From contig NZ_JAGTUK010000003.1 in NCBI RefSeq assembly GCF_018224615.1, positions 668,339-732,338 on the forward strand: 64,000 nucleotides of DNA. The letters are read 5' to 3'. Positions 40,646 to 48,852 of this stretch are shown in pieces (position 1 is the first letter of the stretch; each line of letters begins with the position of its first letter). A model generated the notes under the pieces. It worked only from the letters and a program-made list of their open reading frames with translations, had not been told where the DNA came from and did no database searches. Made by a program: the position numbers and the translations under genes. Origin of the DNA: Microbacterium paraoxydans. Lineage in GTDB: Bacteria; Actinomycetota; Actinomycetes; Actinomycetales; Microbacteriaceae.

Positions 40646-41451
40646 ACCGCCACCGCCGCCCTGATCGGCGCGTGATGCTGATAGTCCTCCACCACGAAGT
40701 CCTCGTAGCGGTAATCGAAGATGGACTCGGGCGTGCGGGCGAGACGCAGCGTCGGGTACGGGTACGGCTCGCGGCTGAGCTGCTCGCGCACCTGCTCGAC
40801 GTGGTTGTCGTAGACGTGGCAGTCGCCGCCGGTCCAGACGAAGTCGCCCGGCTCGAGGCCGACCTGCTGAGCGATCATGAGGGTGAGCAGCGCGTAGGAG
40901 GCGATGTTGAACGGCACGCCGAGGAACATGTCGGCGCTGCGCTGATACAGCTGGCACGACAGCTTGCCGTCGGCCACATAGAACTGGAACAGGGCGTGGC
41001 ACGGGGCGAGAGCCATGTCGGGGATCGCGGCGGGGTTCCACGCGGACACGATCAGGCGGCGGGAGTCGGGCGTGCGGCGGATCTGCTCGATCACCTCGCT
41101 GAGCTGGTCGATGCTGCCGCCGTCGGGCGTCGGCCAGGAACGCCACTGCACGCCGTAGACAGGGCCGAGGTCGCCCTCCGCATCCGCCCACTCGTCCCAG
41201 ATCGTGACGCCGTTGTCCTGCAGCCAGCGCACGTTCGAGTCACCACGCAGGAACCACAGCAGCTCGTAGGCGATCGACTTGAAGTGCACGCGCTTAGTCG
41301 TGATCAACGGAAAGCCCTGGGAGAGGTCGAACCGGATCTGACGCCCGAAGACGCTGGTGGTCCCGGTGCCGGTGCGATCGCTCTTGTGCGTCCCCGTCTC
41401 GAGAACGTCGCGGAGCAGGTCTTCGTACGGAGTCGGAACGGGGGCGCTCAT
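40642..41451 (-). CDS. thyA: Thymidylate synthase (ThyA type)
   Basis: Methylates dUMP to dTMP using methylene-tetrahydrofolate, producing dihydrofolate for FolA. In 269 residues the catalytic cysteine is in [14 protein letters not shown] near residue 149, and [10 protein letters not shown] and [20 protein letters not shown] are intact. The ATG at [13 protein letters not shown] was chosen because TATCCT ends eight bases before it; the longer upstream frame lacks family similarity. It starts the thyA-folA-SDR operon. Confidence 0.95.
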   Translation of the reverse strand: MSAPVPTPYEDLLRDVLETGTHKSDRTGTGTTSVFGRQIRFDLSQGFPLITTKRVHFKSIAYELLWFLRGDSNVRWLQDNGVTIWDEWADAEGDLGPVYGVQWRSWPTPDGGSIDQLSEVIEQIRRTPDSRRLIVSAWNPAAIPDMALAPCHALFQFYVADGKLSCQLYQRSADMFLGVPFNIASYALLTLMIAQQVGLEPGDFVWTGGDCHVYDNHVEQVREQLSREPYPYPTLRLARTPESIFDYRYEDFVVEDYQHHAPIRAAVAV

Positions 41452-41458
41452 GGGAGTC

Positions 41459-41464
41459 AGGATA
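41459..41464 (-). promoter_or_regulatory. -10 element of thyA-folA-SDR
   Basis: TATCCT with seven bases before the thyA ATG; near-leaderless. Confidence 0.6.
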
Positions 41465-41554
41465 CCCGCCCGCCTCGCCACGAGGGCCGATCTGCGGCGC
41501 GCGGTCCGGCCGTCATCCGCGGAAACATCGGCCGGCACCCGGGTCGGCGGCGTC

Positions 41555-41560
41555 TAGTCT
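41555..41560 (+). promoter_or_regulatory. -10 element, leaderless thioredoxin-like gene
   Basis: TAGTCT, six bases (CGACGC), then the ATG at 41567. Confidence 0.7.
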
Positions 41561-41566
41561 CGACGC

Positions 41567-41977
41567 ATGTCGCCCGTGCTCGCCCTCGCTGTCGTCACGG
41601 TGCTGCTCGTGGCCGCCGTGGCCGTCGGTCTGGTGCTGCGCCGTCGCGAGGGCGCACGCCGCCGCGCCGGGGTTCCCCGCTTCGATCCGGCCGATGCGGC
41701 GGCCCCGCTCGGCCAGCGTGCGACCCTCGTGCAGTTCAGCACCGACCTCTGCGCCAAGTGCCCACAGGTGCGTCGACTCCTCGGCTCCTACGCCGCGGAG
41801 CAGGACGGCCTGCGCCACGTGGAGATCGACCTCACCACCCGCCCGGACCTGGCCAGCAGATACCGCGTGCTGCAGACCCCGACCACCCTCGTGGTGGACC
41901 GCAGCGGCGACGTCATCGCCCGCTTCCACGGCGTGCCGCAGCGGCACGCGCTCAACGACGCGGTCGCCGCCGCGTGA
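41567..41977 (+). CDS. Membrane-anchored thioredoxin-fold protein
   Basis: A 136-residue protein with one N-terminal membrane helix (residues 3-25, VLALAVVTVLLVAAVAVGLVL), then basic residues, then a thioredoxin domain with active site C62-A-K-C65 and cis-proline Pro105 in TPTT. The positive-inside pattern (RRREGARRR after the helix) suggests that the domain faces the cytoplasm. It is followed 17 bases later by a DUF4395 membrane protein and then an OsmC protein, an arrangement that suggests a membrane redox relay. Confidence 0.85.
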   Translation: MSPVLALAVVTVLLVAAVAVGLVLRRREGARRRAGVPRFDPADAAAPLGQRATLVQFSTDLCAKCPQVRRLLGSYAAEQDGLRHVEIDLTTRPDLASRYRVLQTPTTLVVDRSGDVIARFHGVPQRHALNDAVAAA

Positions 41978-41994
41978 CGACACCAGGAGACCTC

Positions 41995-42525
41995 ATGTCC
42001 GCACCCGACGGCATCGACCCCCGCGGGCCCCGATTCGCCGCGGCGATCACCAGCGCGCTGCTGCTCATCGCCACGTTCCTCGCCCTCATCGGCATCTCCA
42101 CCGCACGCAGCGGTTCCACCGGCGCGGACTGGGCGATCTCCGCGGCGTCACCCGCCGAGCGGCTGACCGACCCCGGCTTCCTGCTCGCCGTCCTGATCGC
42201 ACTCCTCTTCCTGTGGAGCGTCGTGTCGCCGCGCACCGCGCCGTGGGGCGCCCTGTTCCGCGCTGCCGTGCGGCCGCGCCTCTCCCCTCCCACCGAGCTG
42301 GAGGATCCGCGACCTCCCCGGTTCGCCCAGGGCGTCGGGCTCCTGGTCGTCGCAGTAGGGCTCGTCCTTCACCTCGCCGGGGTCCCGTGGGCATTGCCGA
42401 TCGCGACCGGGGCGGCCTTCCTCGCCGCGTTCCTCAACGCCGCCTTCTCCTTCTGCCTGGGCTGCCAGCTCTACCTCCTGCTGCAGCGTGCCGGACTGCT
42501 CGGTCGCGACGCCCGGACGGCCTGA
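41995..42525 (+). CDS. DUF4395-domain membrane protein
   Basis: A 176-residue integral membrane protein with about four hydrophobic segments (roughly 14-35, 61-78, 113-130, 132-153). A conserved Cys-Leu-Gly-Cys pair sits at residues 154-157 (FSFCLGCQLYLLL) at the edge of the last helix. The ATG at 41995 has AGGAG six bases upstream; a GTG seven codons earlier would overlap the thioredoxin stop. DUF4395 has no established function; its CxxC next to a CxxC thioredoxin suggests thiol exchange. Confidence 0.85.
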   Translation: MSAPDGIDPRGPRFAAAITSALLLIATFLALIGISTARSGSTGADWAISAASPAERLTDPGFLLAVLIALLFLWSVVSPRTAPWGALFRAAVRPRLSPPTELEDPRPPRFAQGVGLLVVAVGLVLHLAGVPWALPIATGAAFLAAFLNAAFSFCLGCQLYLLLQRAGLLGRDARTA

Positions 42526-42554
42526 GCGCGGTTCCCCGGCGAGAGGCCGCTCGC

Positions 42555-42560
42555 TAGGCT
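42555..42560 (+). promoter_or_regulatory. Candidate -10 of osmC-like gene
   Basis: TAGGCT about 50 bases before the OsmC ATG, giving a leader of about 44 bases that contains a GGAGGA ribosome site. Confidence 0.5.
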
Positions 42561-42610
42561 GAGCCTGAGCGACGCTGCTCACCCTGCAGCGCGAGAACCG
42601 GAGGACCCCC

Positions 42611-43036
42611 ATGCCCGTCACCAGTGAAGCCGCCGCCACGTGGACCGGATCGCTCACCGAGGGATCGGGGACCGTCGCGTTCTCGTCGTCGCACCTCGGC
42701 ACCTTCCCGCTGGACTGGAAGGCGCGCAGCGAAGGCAGTGACACCACCACCACTCCGGAGGAGCTGATCGCCGCCGCCCACGCCTCGTGCTTCAGCATGG
42801 CCCTCTCGCACGCACTCGCCGAGAACGGCACCCCGCCGGAGCGGGTCAACACCAGCGCCTCGGTCACGTTCAAGCCCGGCGTCGGCATCACCGGCAGCCA
42901 CCTCAACGTGAACGCGGTCGTGCCCGGCCTGACCCCGGCGGCGTTCCAGGAGATCGCGGAGGGCGCGAAGACCGGCTGCCCCGTGTCGCAGGCGCTGGCC
43001 GGGATCGACATCACGCTGGAGGCCACGCTCGCCTGA
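42611..43036 (+). CDS. OsmC-family peroxiredoxin-like protein
   Basis: A 141-residue OsmC/Ohr-fold enzyme that reduces organic hydroperoxides. The two redox cysteines are Cys60 in AAHASCFSMALSHAL and Cys123 in TGCPVSQAL, at the expected spacing. The length is typical of the OsmC subgroup. It follows the thioredoxin and DUF4395 genes on the same strand; it has its own promoter but shares the theme, so those two may supply reducing power for it. Confidence 0.9.
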   Translation: MPVTSEAAATWTGSLTEGSGTVAFSSSHLGTFPLDWKARSEGSDTTTTPEELIAAAHASCFSMALSHALAENGTPPERVNTSASVTFKPGVGITGSHLNVNAVVPGLTPAAFQEIAEGAKTGCPVSQALAGIDITLEATLA

Positions 43037-43066
43037 GCCGGCGCCCCGGCGGACGTCCGTGGGTGA

Positions 43067-43501
43067 TCAGGCGCGGAAGAGCCGGATCGCCTCCCGGATG
43101 CTCGCCCGCGCGTCCTTGCGCCGACCCGCCGCGTCCTGCACCACGCCGAGCCGATACCGGGCGCGCCAGTCGGTCGGCGCGGCCTCGGCGGCCTCGGTGT
43201 ACCGGGCGATCAGCGGGTCCGCGTCCTTCCGTGCGATGCGTCCGCTGGGCGTGAGCTCGGTCTCGACGGGGGGCATGCCCCCCTCGGCGTCGAGGAGGCG
43301 TCCGAGCCGGTCGGCTCCGAAGCCGAACAGCATCTCCCTGACCAGGGCCCAGGCACCGACCGGGGCGAGCACGAGCAAGGTGATCCCCATCCCGATCGAC
43401 ACCGGAGTGCCGACGGCCAGGAACATCACCGCGAGCCACACCGCCACCGCCAGATACACCAGCAGCGCCGCCGCCATCAGGCCGACGCCGATGCGCGACA
43501 T
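43067..43501 (-). CDS. Membrane protein with a TPR-like tail
   Basis: A 144-residue protein translated just after dapB (ATG overlaps its TGA by one base). Two membrane helices (about residues 5-30 and 33-55) precede a cytoplasmic region. That region ends in PLIARYTEAAEAAPTDWRA and YRLGVVQDAAGRRKDARASI, which look like one and a half tetratricopeptide repeats. I do not recognise a named family. Coupling to dapB suggests a role near the envelope or peptidoglycan precursor supply, but that is inference only. Confidence 0.7.
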   Translation of the reverse strand: MSRIGVGLMAAALLVYLAVAVWLAVMFLAVGTPVSIGMGITLLVLAPVGAWALVREMLFGFGADRLGRLLDAEGGMPPVETELTPSGRIARKDADPLIARYTEAAEAAPTDWRARYRLGVVQDAAGRRKDARASIREAIRLFRA

Positions 43502-44241
43502 CACGAGCGCAGACCGAGGTCGATCATGTTCTCGAGCCCGACGACCACGCCCACTGCGGACGCAGCGTAGGGCACCGCGAGCCGGATCCCCGGAGCATAT
43601 GCCAGCGCCGAGTCGGTGGTGTCGTGCGTGAACGTGAGCGACTCGCCGGGACCCGACAGGATCACCTCCTGCTTCGCGATCACGCCGGGGCGACGCAGGG
43701 AGTGGATCGGCACCGTGGCCACCTGCTGTCCGCGAGCACGCTGATCCGCGTGGGGCGCACTGACCGGTCCCTGATCGGCGCGTGCGGCCGCGATCAGTTC
43801 CGCCGTGCGAACCGCGGTACCGCTCGGCGAATCGATCTTGGTCTCGCGATGCGCCTCGACGATCTCGGCGGAGCCGAAGAACGGTGCCGCCGCGGCGGCC
43901 AGCGCCGAGCCCAGCACGGAGCCCAGGGAGAAGTTCGGGATGAAGACCGCGCCCGTGCCCGCCGCATCGACCAGCGGACGCACGAGGGCGATGCGCTCCG
44001 CCGACCAGCCGGACGTGGCCACCAGCACGTTGCTCCCCTGCTCCACCGCGGTACGCACCACGTCGACGCTGATCTGCGGTGTGGACGCGTCCACCACGAG
44101 ATCGGCGCCCTGCAACTCGGAAAGATCGCTCGATGACCCCAGGACCCTGGTCACCTCGAAGCCGTCGAGCTCCGCGATCACCGAGCCGATGATCGTTCCG
44201 AGCTTTCCGGTTCCGCCGACGAGAGCTACCTTCGTGGTCAT
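43501..44241 (-). CDS. dapB: 4-hydroxy-tetrahydrodipicolinate reductase
   Basis: Second enzyme of the diaminopimelate pathway after DapA. The 246 residues have the nucleotide loop VALVGGTGKLGTIIG at residues 5-19 and SPSGTAVRTAELI near residue 138. The usual catalytic His-His pair of the family is less obvious here than normal, but length and context support the call. It has a leaderless promoter and lies a few kilobases from dapA in the same orientation. Confidence 0.9.
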   Translation of the reverse strand: MTTKVALVGGTGKLGTIIGSVIAELDGFEVTRVLGSSSDLSELQGADLVVDASTPQISVDVVRTAVEQGSNVLVATSGWSAERIALVRPLVDAAGTGAVFIPNFSLGSVLGSALAAAAAPFFGSAEIVEAHRETKIDSPSGTAVRTAELIAAARADQGPVSAPHADQRARGQQVATVPIHSLRRPGVIAKQEVILSGPGESLTFTHDTTDSALAYAPGIRLAVPYAASAVGVVVGLENMIDLGLRS

Positions 44242-44247
44242 GCGTCC

Positions 44248-44253
44248 AGCCTA
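44248..44253 (-). promoter_or_regulatory. -10 element of dapB (leaderless)
   Basis: TAGGCT, six bases (GGACGC), then the ATG at 44241. Confidence 0.7.
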
Positions 44254-44297
44254 TTGCCGGGCGACGGACGGCGGCCGCGGCGCGCTGGAGCGCATCG

Positions 44298-44900
44298 TCA
44301 CACCAGGAGCGCGTCGGGGATGCCGGTGCGCAGCTCCACCGGGAGATGGCCCGTGTCGTTGTGCGTCAGCAGCGTCCACGGACGACCCTGCTTCTGCGCG
44401 ATCACCGTGAGGCCGCAGTGCGACTGGTTCAACGTCATCCAGCGCCACTCCGGCGCCCCGAGCACCTCGCGCACGAACCACGAGATCACGAAGTTGTGGG
44501 TGATGAGGACCTCGTGGACCTCGCCCGTCTTGCGGACCAGGAACTCGTTGACGGCGTCGGACATCTGCGCGCGACCCGCCTCGATCTCCGCCTCGGTCAC
44601 CGAGCCGAAGAAGGGCTCGAACACCGACGGGGTCTCTTCGGTCATGCCCGTCGGCACGCAGTCGAACAGGAGAGCTGTCGGCTCCGGGTCGACCGACGGA
44701 AGGCGACCGGCGATGGCGCGGGCCGTCTCGTTGGCCCGCAGCAACGGCGAGTGCCACACGGCATCGAGCGGAAGGCCGGAGAGTCGGTCGGCGATCAGTT
44801 CCGCCTGGCGCTGACCCCGGGGCGACAGGGGTCCGTCAGCAAGGCCGTGCTCGGCATCCTGATGTTCACCGTGTCTGACCAGATAAATGTAATGCGTCAC
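44298..44900 (-). CDS. Histidine phosphatase family protein
   Basis: Phosphoglycerate-mutase-like phosphatase of 200 residues. The catalytic histidine is in YLVRHGEHQD at residues 6-15, followed by GPLSPRGQRQAELIADRL; the second histidine lies in HEVLITHNFVISWFV. GTG start (VTHYIY). No nucleotide-binding or membrane part. The substrate could be a sugar phosphate or a cell-wall intermediate; the family is diverse. Confidence 0.88.
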   Translation of the reverse strand: MTHYIYLVRHGEHQDAEHGLADGPLSPRGQRQAELIADRLSGLPLDAVWHSPLLRANETARAIAGRLPSVDPEPTALLFDCVPTGMTEETPSVFEPFFGSVTEAEIEAGRAQMSDAVNEFLVRKTGEVHEVLITHNFVISWFVREVLGAPEWRWMTLNQSHCGLTVIAQKQGRPWTLLTHNDTGHLPVELRTGIPDALLV

Positions 44901-44973
44901 AACTCGCTCGCTCGCCTCATCGCCAGCTCCCGCCGGACCTCTCCTCCACCCTATGTCACGGGCGGCCCGACGC

Positions 44974-46002
44974 TCAGTTGCCCGCGCGGGACAGCTCCGC
45001 CACCTGGCTGCGAGACAGCGTCACACCGGCTCCCTGCATCAGCTCGTCGACCTGTTCGGCCGCGAACGTGTTCACGATCGGGGCGGCCACCGTACGCTGC
45101 GCGAGGAGCCACGCGATCGACACCGCGGCGACCGGAACCCCGAGTTCCTCGGCCACCTGATCGAGAGCGCGGAGGATCTTGATGCCGCGCCGGTTGAGGT
45201 GTCCGCGCAACTGCTCGCCACGCACGCCGCGCGACGTGAGCGCCTTGTTGCGGTGCCGCCCGGAGAGGAAACCGTGCTCGAGCGCGTGCGACGGGGTGAC
45301 GGCGAGGTTCTGCGCGCCCGCCACGAGGCGCAGGTCGCCCTCGAAGGGCTGACGGCGGATCAGGTTGTACGGCGCGTCGACCACGGTGATGCGCGGGTAG
45401 CCCGCGGAGGCGAGGATGCGCGCCTCCACCAGACGCTCCGGGCTCAGGCCGTAGGCACCGACGGCGCCGATCTTGCCGGCCTCCATGAGCCACTCGACCG
45501 TCGCGAGCGTGTCTTCCAGATTGGTCGTGGCATCGAGCGTGGCGTCGAGGTACAGCACATCGATGCGCTCCACCCCGAGCCGCGTGAGCGAACCTTCCAC
45601 CGCGCGGACGAGATTGACCGAGCCCAAGCCCGGATTGTCGGCGTGAGCCCCGATGCGGACGCTCAGCACGACACGGTCGCGCTGTCCGCGCGAGCGCAGC
45701 CACTGCCCGAGGATGTGCTCGCTACGCCCACCGGAGAAGCCATCGGCGGTGTGGATCGCGTTGCCGCCGATCTCGGCGTAACGGTCGAGGATGCCGTGGC
45801 TGGATTCGAGGTCGACGTTCCAGCCGAACTCCGCCGCACCCAGCATGAGAGGGAACGTCTCGAAACCGGTCTCCCCGAGCGGGAGCCGGATGGACTCACC
45901 GACGCCCGGACCGACGATCGGGATCGGGGCGGACGGGTGGTCCTCGTGCGTCTGCGGGGCACGGTCGGGCGCTGTTCCCGCGCCTACGCTGAACAACCGC
46001 AT
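44974..46002 (-). CDS. Aldo/keto reductase
   Basis: A 342-residue (alpha/beta)8 NADPH-dependent reductase. It has a Pro-rich N-terminal extension of about 40 residues, then GFETFPLMLGAAEFGW, GNAIHTADGFSGGRSEHILG with the catalytic-type Asp, and VDVLYLDATLDATTNLEDTL near residue 140. The usual catalytic tyrosine position reads as phenylalanine-serine (DGFSGG), so activity could be altered. It is a stand-alone gene between a terminator and the histidine phosphatase. Confidence 0.82.
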   Translation of the reverse strand: MRLFSVGAGTAPDRAPQTHEDHPSAPIPIVGPGVGESIRLPLGETGFETFPLMLGAAEFGWNVDLESSHGILDRYAEIGGNAIHTADGFSGGRSEHILGQWLRSRGQRDRVVLSVRIGAHADNPGLGSVNLVRAVEGSLTRLGVERIDVLYLDATLDATTNLEDTLATVEWLMEAGKIGAVGAYGLSPERLVEARILASAGYPRITVVDAPYNLIRRQPFEGDLRLVAGAQNLAVTPSHALEHGFLSGRHRNKALTSRGVRGEQLRGHLNRRGIKILRALDQVAEELGVPVAAVSIAWLLAQRTVAAPIVNTFAAEQVDELMQGAGVTLSRSQVAELSRAGN

Positions 46003-46162
46003 ACTCTCACCCCCGCTGGGTCGGTGCGTGCCGACCTGCCTCGCTGCCTGAATAGCACCCCCCGGTGCGTACTTCGAGGGTATGCGACCGCGGCCGACGT
46101 CCCGACCAATCCGGGGAACGGCGCGGAAACTTCCGATAACGTTTTGATCACACCGTGCACGA

Positions 46163-46201
46163 CGAAACCCGGCCCCTCCGGGAGGAGAGGGCCGGGTTTC
46201 G
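46163..46201. terminator. Bidirectional terminator downstream of pnp
   Basis: CGAAACCCGGCCC and GGGCCGGGTTTCG form a 13-base-pair perfect stem, 15 bases after the pnp stop. Confidence 0.75.
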
Positions 46202-46215
46202 CACGAGCGATCGGA

Positions 46216-48492
46216 TTACTCCGCGGCGGTCTCTTCCGCCGGCGCCTGGTCGGCGGCCGGAGCATCGTCGAGCACGGGCTCCAGCGAGAGCTTGCCGCGA
46301 TCGTCGATCTTCGTGATCTTCACGAGGATCTTCTGACCGACCGAGAGCACGTCCTCGACGTTCTCCACACGCTTGCCACCGGCGAGCTTGCGCACCTCGG
46401 TGACGTGCAGCAGGCCGTCCTTGCCGGGCAGCAGCGAGATGAAGGCGCCGAACGTCGCGATCTTCACGACCGTGCCGAGGAACTGCTCGCCGACCTCCGG
46501 GTTGGTGGGGTTGGCGATCGCGTTCACCTGGGCACGAGCGGCCTCGGCCGAGGGGCCGTCGGTCGCGCCGATGTAGACGGTGCCGTCCTCCTCGATGGAG
46601 ATCTGGGCGCCGGTCTCGTCCTGGATCGCGTTGATCGTCTTGCCCTTCGGGCCGATCAGCTCACCGATCTTGTCGACCGGGATCTGCACGCTGATGACGC
46701 GCGGCGCCGTGGGCGCCATCTCGTCGGGCGCATCGATCGCGGCGTTCAGCACGTTGAGGATCGTGAGACGAGCGTCGCGGGCCTGGGTCAGCGCGCCGGC
46801 GAGCACCGACGACGGGATGCCGTCGAGCTTCGTGTCGAGCTGGATGGCCGTGACGAACTCGCTGGTACCGGCGACCTTGAAGTCCATGTCGCCGAGCGCG
46901 TCCTCCGCACCCAGGATGTCGGTGAGCGCCGCGTAGCGGGTCTCACCGTTCACCTCGTCGGACACCAGGCCCATCGCGATACCGGCGACGGGGGCGCGCA
47001 GCGGCACACCCGCGTTCAGCAGCGACAGGGTGGAGGCGCAGACAGAGCCCATGGACGTCGAGCCGTTCGAGCCGAGAGCCTCGGACACCTGACGGATCGC
47101 GTACGGGAACTCCTCGCGGCTCGGCAGCACCGGCACGAGTGCGCGCTCGGCGAGGAAGCCGTGCCCGATCTCGCGACGCTTCGGCGAACCCACGCGGCCG
47201 GTCTCACCGGTCGAGTAGGGCGGGAAGTTGTAGTGGTGCATGTAGCGCTTGCTCGTGGTGGGCGACAGCGAATCGATCTGCTGCTCCATCTTGAGCATGT
47301 TCAGCGTGGTGACACCCATGATCTGGGTCTCGCCGCGCTGGAAGATCGCGGAGCCGTGCACGCGCGGGATGACCTGCACCTCGGCGTCGAGCGGACGGAT
47401 GTCCGCCAGACCGCGGCCGTCGATGCGGGTGCCCTCGGTGAGGATGCGACCACGGACGATCTTCTTCGTGACCGACTTGTACGCGGCGGAGAACTCCAGC
47501 GGGGCCGCGGCCGGGAGCGAGCCCGCCTCGGTGGCCTCGATGAGCTCGGCCTTGACGCGCTCCTTGATGGCGTCGTCGGCGTTCTGGCGCTCCGTCTTGT
47601 CGGCGATCTGGTAGACATCGCTCAGCTCGGCGTACGCCCGCTCCGAGACGAAGTCGTACACCTCGTCGCTGTACGCCGGGAAGACCGGGTACACGCCCGG
47701 CTCCTTCGACGCGGTGGCGGCGAGCTCGGCCTGAGCCTTCACGAGCTGCGCGATGAACGGCTTGGCGGCCTCCAGACCCTGGGCGACGACCTCCTCGTTC
47801 GGCTTGGTGGCGCCGGCCTTGATGAGGTTCCAGCTGCCCTCGGTCGCCTCGGCCTCGACCATCATGATCGCGACGTCTTCCGTGCCGTCGGCCTTGGTCA
47901 CGACGCGACCGGCGACGACGAGGTCGAACACGGCCTGCTCGACCTGCTCGACGTTCGGGAACGCGACCCACTGGTCGGCGTGCTCACCGTGACCGGGGAT
48001 GAACGCGAGGCGCACACCGGCGACGGGACCCGAGAACGGCAGACCCGAGATCTGCGTCGATGCGGAGGCCGCGTTGATCGCGAGGGCGTCGTAGAACTCA
48101 CCCGGAGCGATGGACAGCACCGTGATGACGATCTGGACCTCGTTGCGCAGGCCGTCGACGAACGACGGACGCAGCGGGCGGTCGATCAGACGGCAGACCA
48201 GGATCGCCTCGGTCGAGGGACGGCCCTCGCGACGGAAGAACGAGCCCGGGATCTTGCCGGCGGCGTAGGAGCGCTCCTCGACGTCGACCGTCAGCGGGAA
48301 GAAGTCGAAGCCCTCGCGCGGGTGCTTGCCCGCGCTGGTGGCCGAGAGGAGCATGGTCTCGCCGTCGAGGTACGCGGCGACGGCGCCCTGAGCCTGCTGC
48401 GCGAGGCGGCCGGTCTCGAAGCGGATGGTGCGGGTGCCGAAGCGGCCGTTGTCGAGAACGGCCTCGGTGGCGGTGATTTCAGGACCTTCCAA
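46216..48492 (-). CDS. pnp: Polyribonucleotide nucleotidyltransferase (PNPase)
   Basis: 3'-to-5' phosphorolytic exonuclease of mRNA decay. The 758 residues hold two RNase PH domains ([20 protein letters not shown] near the start; [19 protein letters not shown] and [17 protein letters not shown] in the second), then a KH domain ([20 protein letters not shown]) and an S1 domain near the C terminus. I place the start at a TTG codon ([10 protein letters not shown]) with AGGAGAG upstream; the longer frame upstream is not family-like. No rpsO precedes it in this window. Confidence 0.95.
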   Translation of the reverse strand: MEGPEITATEAVLDNGRFGTRTIRFETGRLAQQAQGAVAAYLDGETMLLSATSAGKHPREGFDFFPLTVDVEERSYAAGKIPGSFFRREGRPSTEAILVCRLIDRPLRPSFVDGLRNEVQIVITVLSIAPGEFYDALAINAASASTQISGLPFSGPVAGVRLAFIPGHGEHADQWVAFPNVEQVEQAVFDLVVAGRVVTKADGTEDVAIMMVEAEATEGSWNLIKAGATKPNEEVVAQGLEAAKPFIAQLVKAQAELAATASKEPGVYPVFPAYSDEVYDFVSERAYAELSDVYQIADKTERQNADDAIKERVKAELIEATEAGSLPAAAPLEFSAAYKSVTKKIVRGRILTEGTRIDGRGLADIRPLDAEVQVIPRVHGSAIFQRGETQIMGVTTLNMLKMEQQIDSLSPTTSKRYMHHYNFPPYSTGETGRVGSPKRREIGHGFLAERALVPVLPSREEFPYAIRQVSEALGSNGSTSMGSVCASTLSLLNAGVPLRAPVAGIAMGLVSDEVNGETRYAALTDILGAEDALGDMDFKVAGTSEFVTAIQLDTKLDGIPSSVLAGALTQARDARLTILNVLNAAIDAPDEMAPTAPRVISVQIPVDKIGELIGPKGKTINAIQDETGAQISIEEDGTVYIGATDGPSAEAARAQVNAIANPTNPEVGEQFLGTVVKIATFGAFISLLPGKDGLLHVTEVRKLAGGKRVENVEDVLSVGQKILVKITKIDDRGKLSLEPVLDDAPAADQAPAEETAAE

Positions 48493-48852
48493 GAGGTCTC
48501 TCCTTCTTTGTTTAGCCTCGCGGGCCCGTGTGACGCGCGAGGTGTTCATGAAGGAGCGGATGCGGTGGGGTTCGGGCGCGCGGGATTCCCCGAGTCTCGC
48601 CTGCGCTGGCCACCAGTAGAAAGCCACCCGACGACCCGCCGGGGAACCCACCACAGGGGACCAGCTTCTCCGCCGATCGCTCCATGAGTCGATATGAAGT
48701 TGTACAGTCGACCGCAGTCAACCGGATCCACCCTACCAGCGACGCCCCCGAATGCCTCGTGCTGCCGTCGAGCCGGGTGTCGACACTCACCGGTCACGCC
48801 CCGTTCACTCCCCCGTCGCCGGCCCGTCCCGATGGTCGGCTCTGCTGGGCCC
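48493..48852. other. 360-base gene-free region: pnp leader and ugd upstream
   Basis: It contains the pnp leader on the minus strand and the upstream region of the plus-strand ugd gene. On the minus side there is a candidate -35 TTGACT (48716-48721) followed by the AT-rich stretch CATATC, then about 190 bases of leader with a hairpin near the start codon. Nothing that looks like a gene is visible. Confidence 0.5.
48516..48542 (-). promoter_or_regulatory. Hairpin in the pnp 5' leader
   Basis: CCTCGCG and CGCGAGG pair over seven bases around a 13-base loop, about 24 bases before the pnp start. The position matches leader hairpins used for PNPase autoregulation in other bacteria, but the function here is inferred. 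Confidence 0.4.

Noticed and set aside
43037..43051. GCCGG-CGC-CCGGC hairpin between osmC and the TPR-like gene as a terminator
   Set aside because: Only five base pairs and no T-run; such repeats are frequent in GC-rich DNA.
44953..48687. A 1,244-codon plus-strand frame across the aldo/keto reductase and pnp
   Set aside because: Same reason: mirror-image codon bias of real genes, no recognisable motif, and it crosses a bidirectional terminator.
48841..48846. TCTGCT six bases before ugd as another member of the leaderless set
   Set aside because: It lacks the TA at the first two positions; spacing alone is not enough, so it was not counted.
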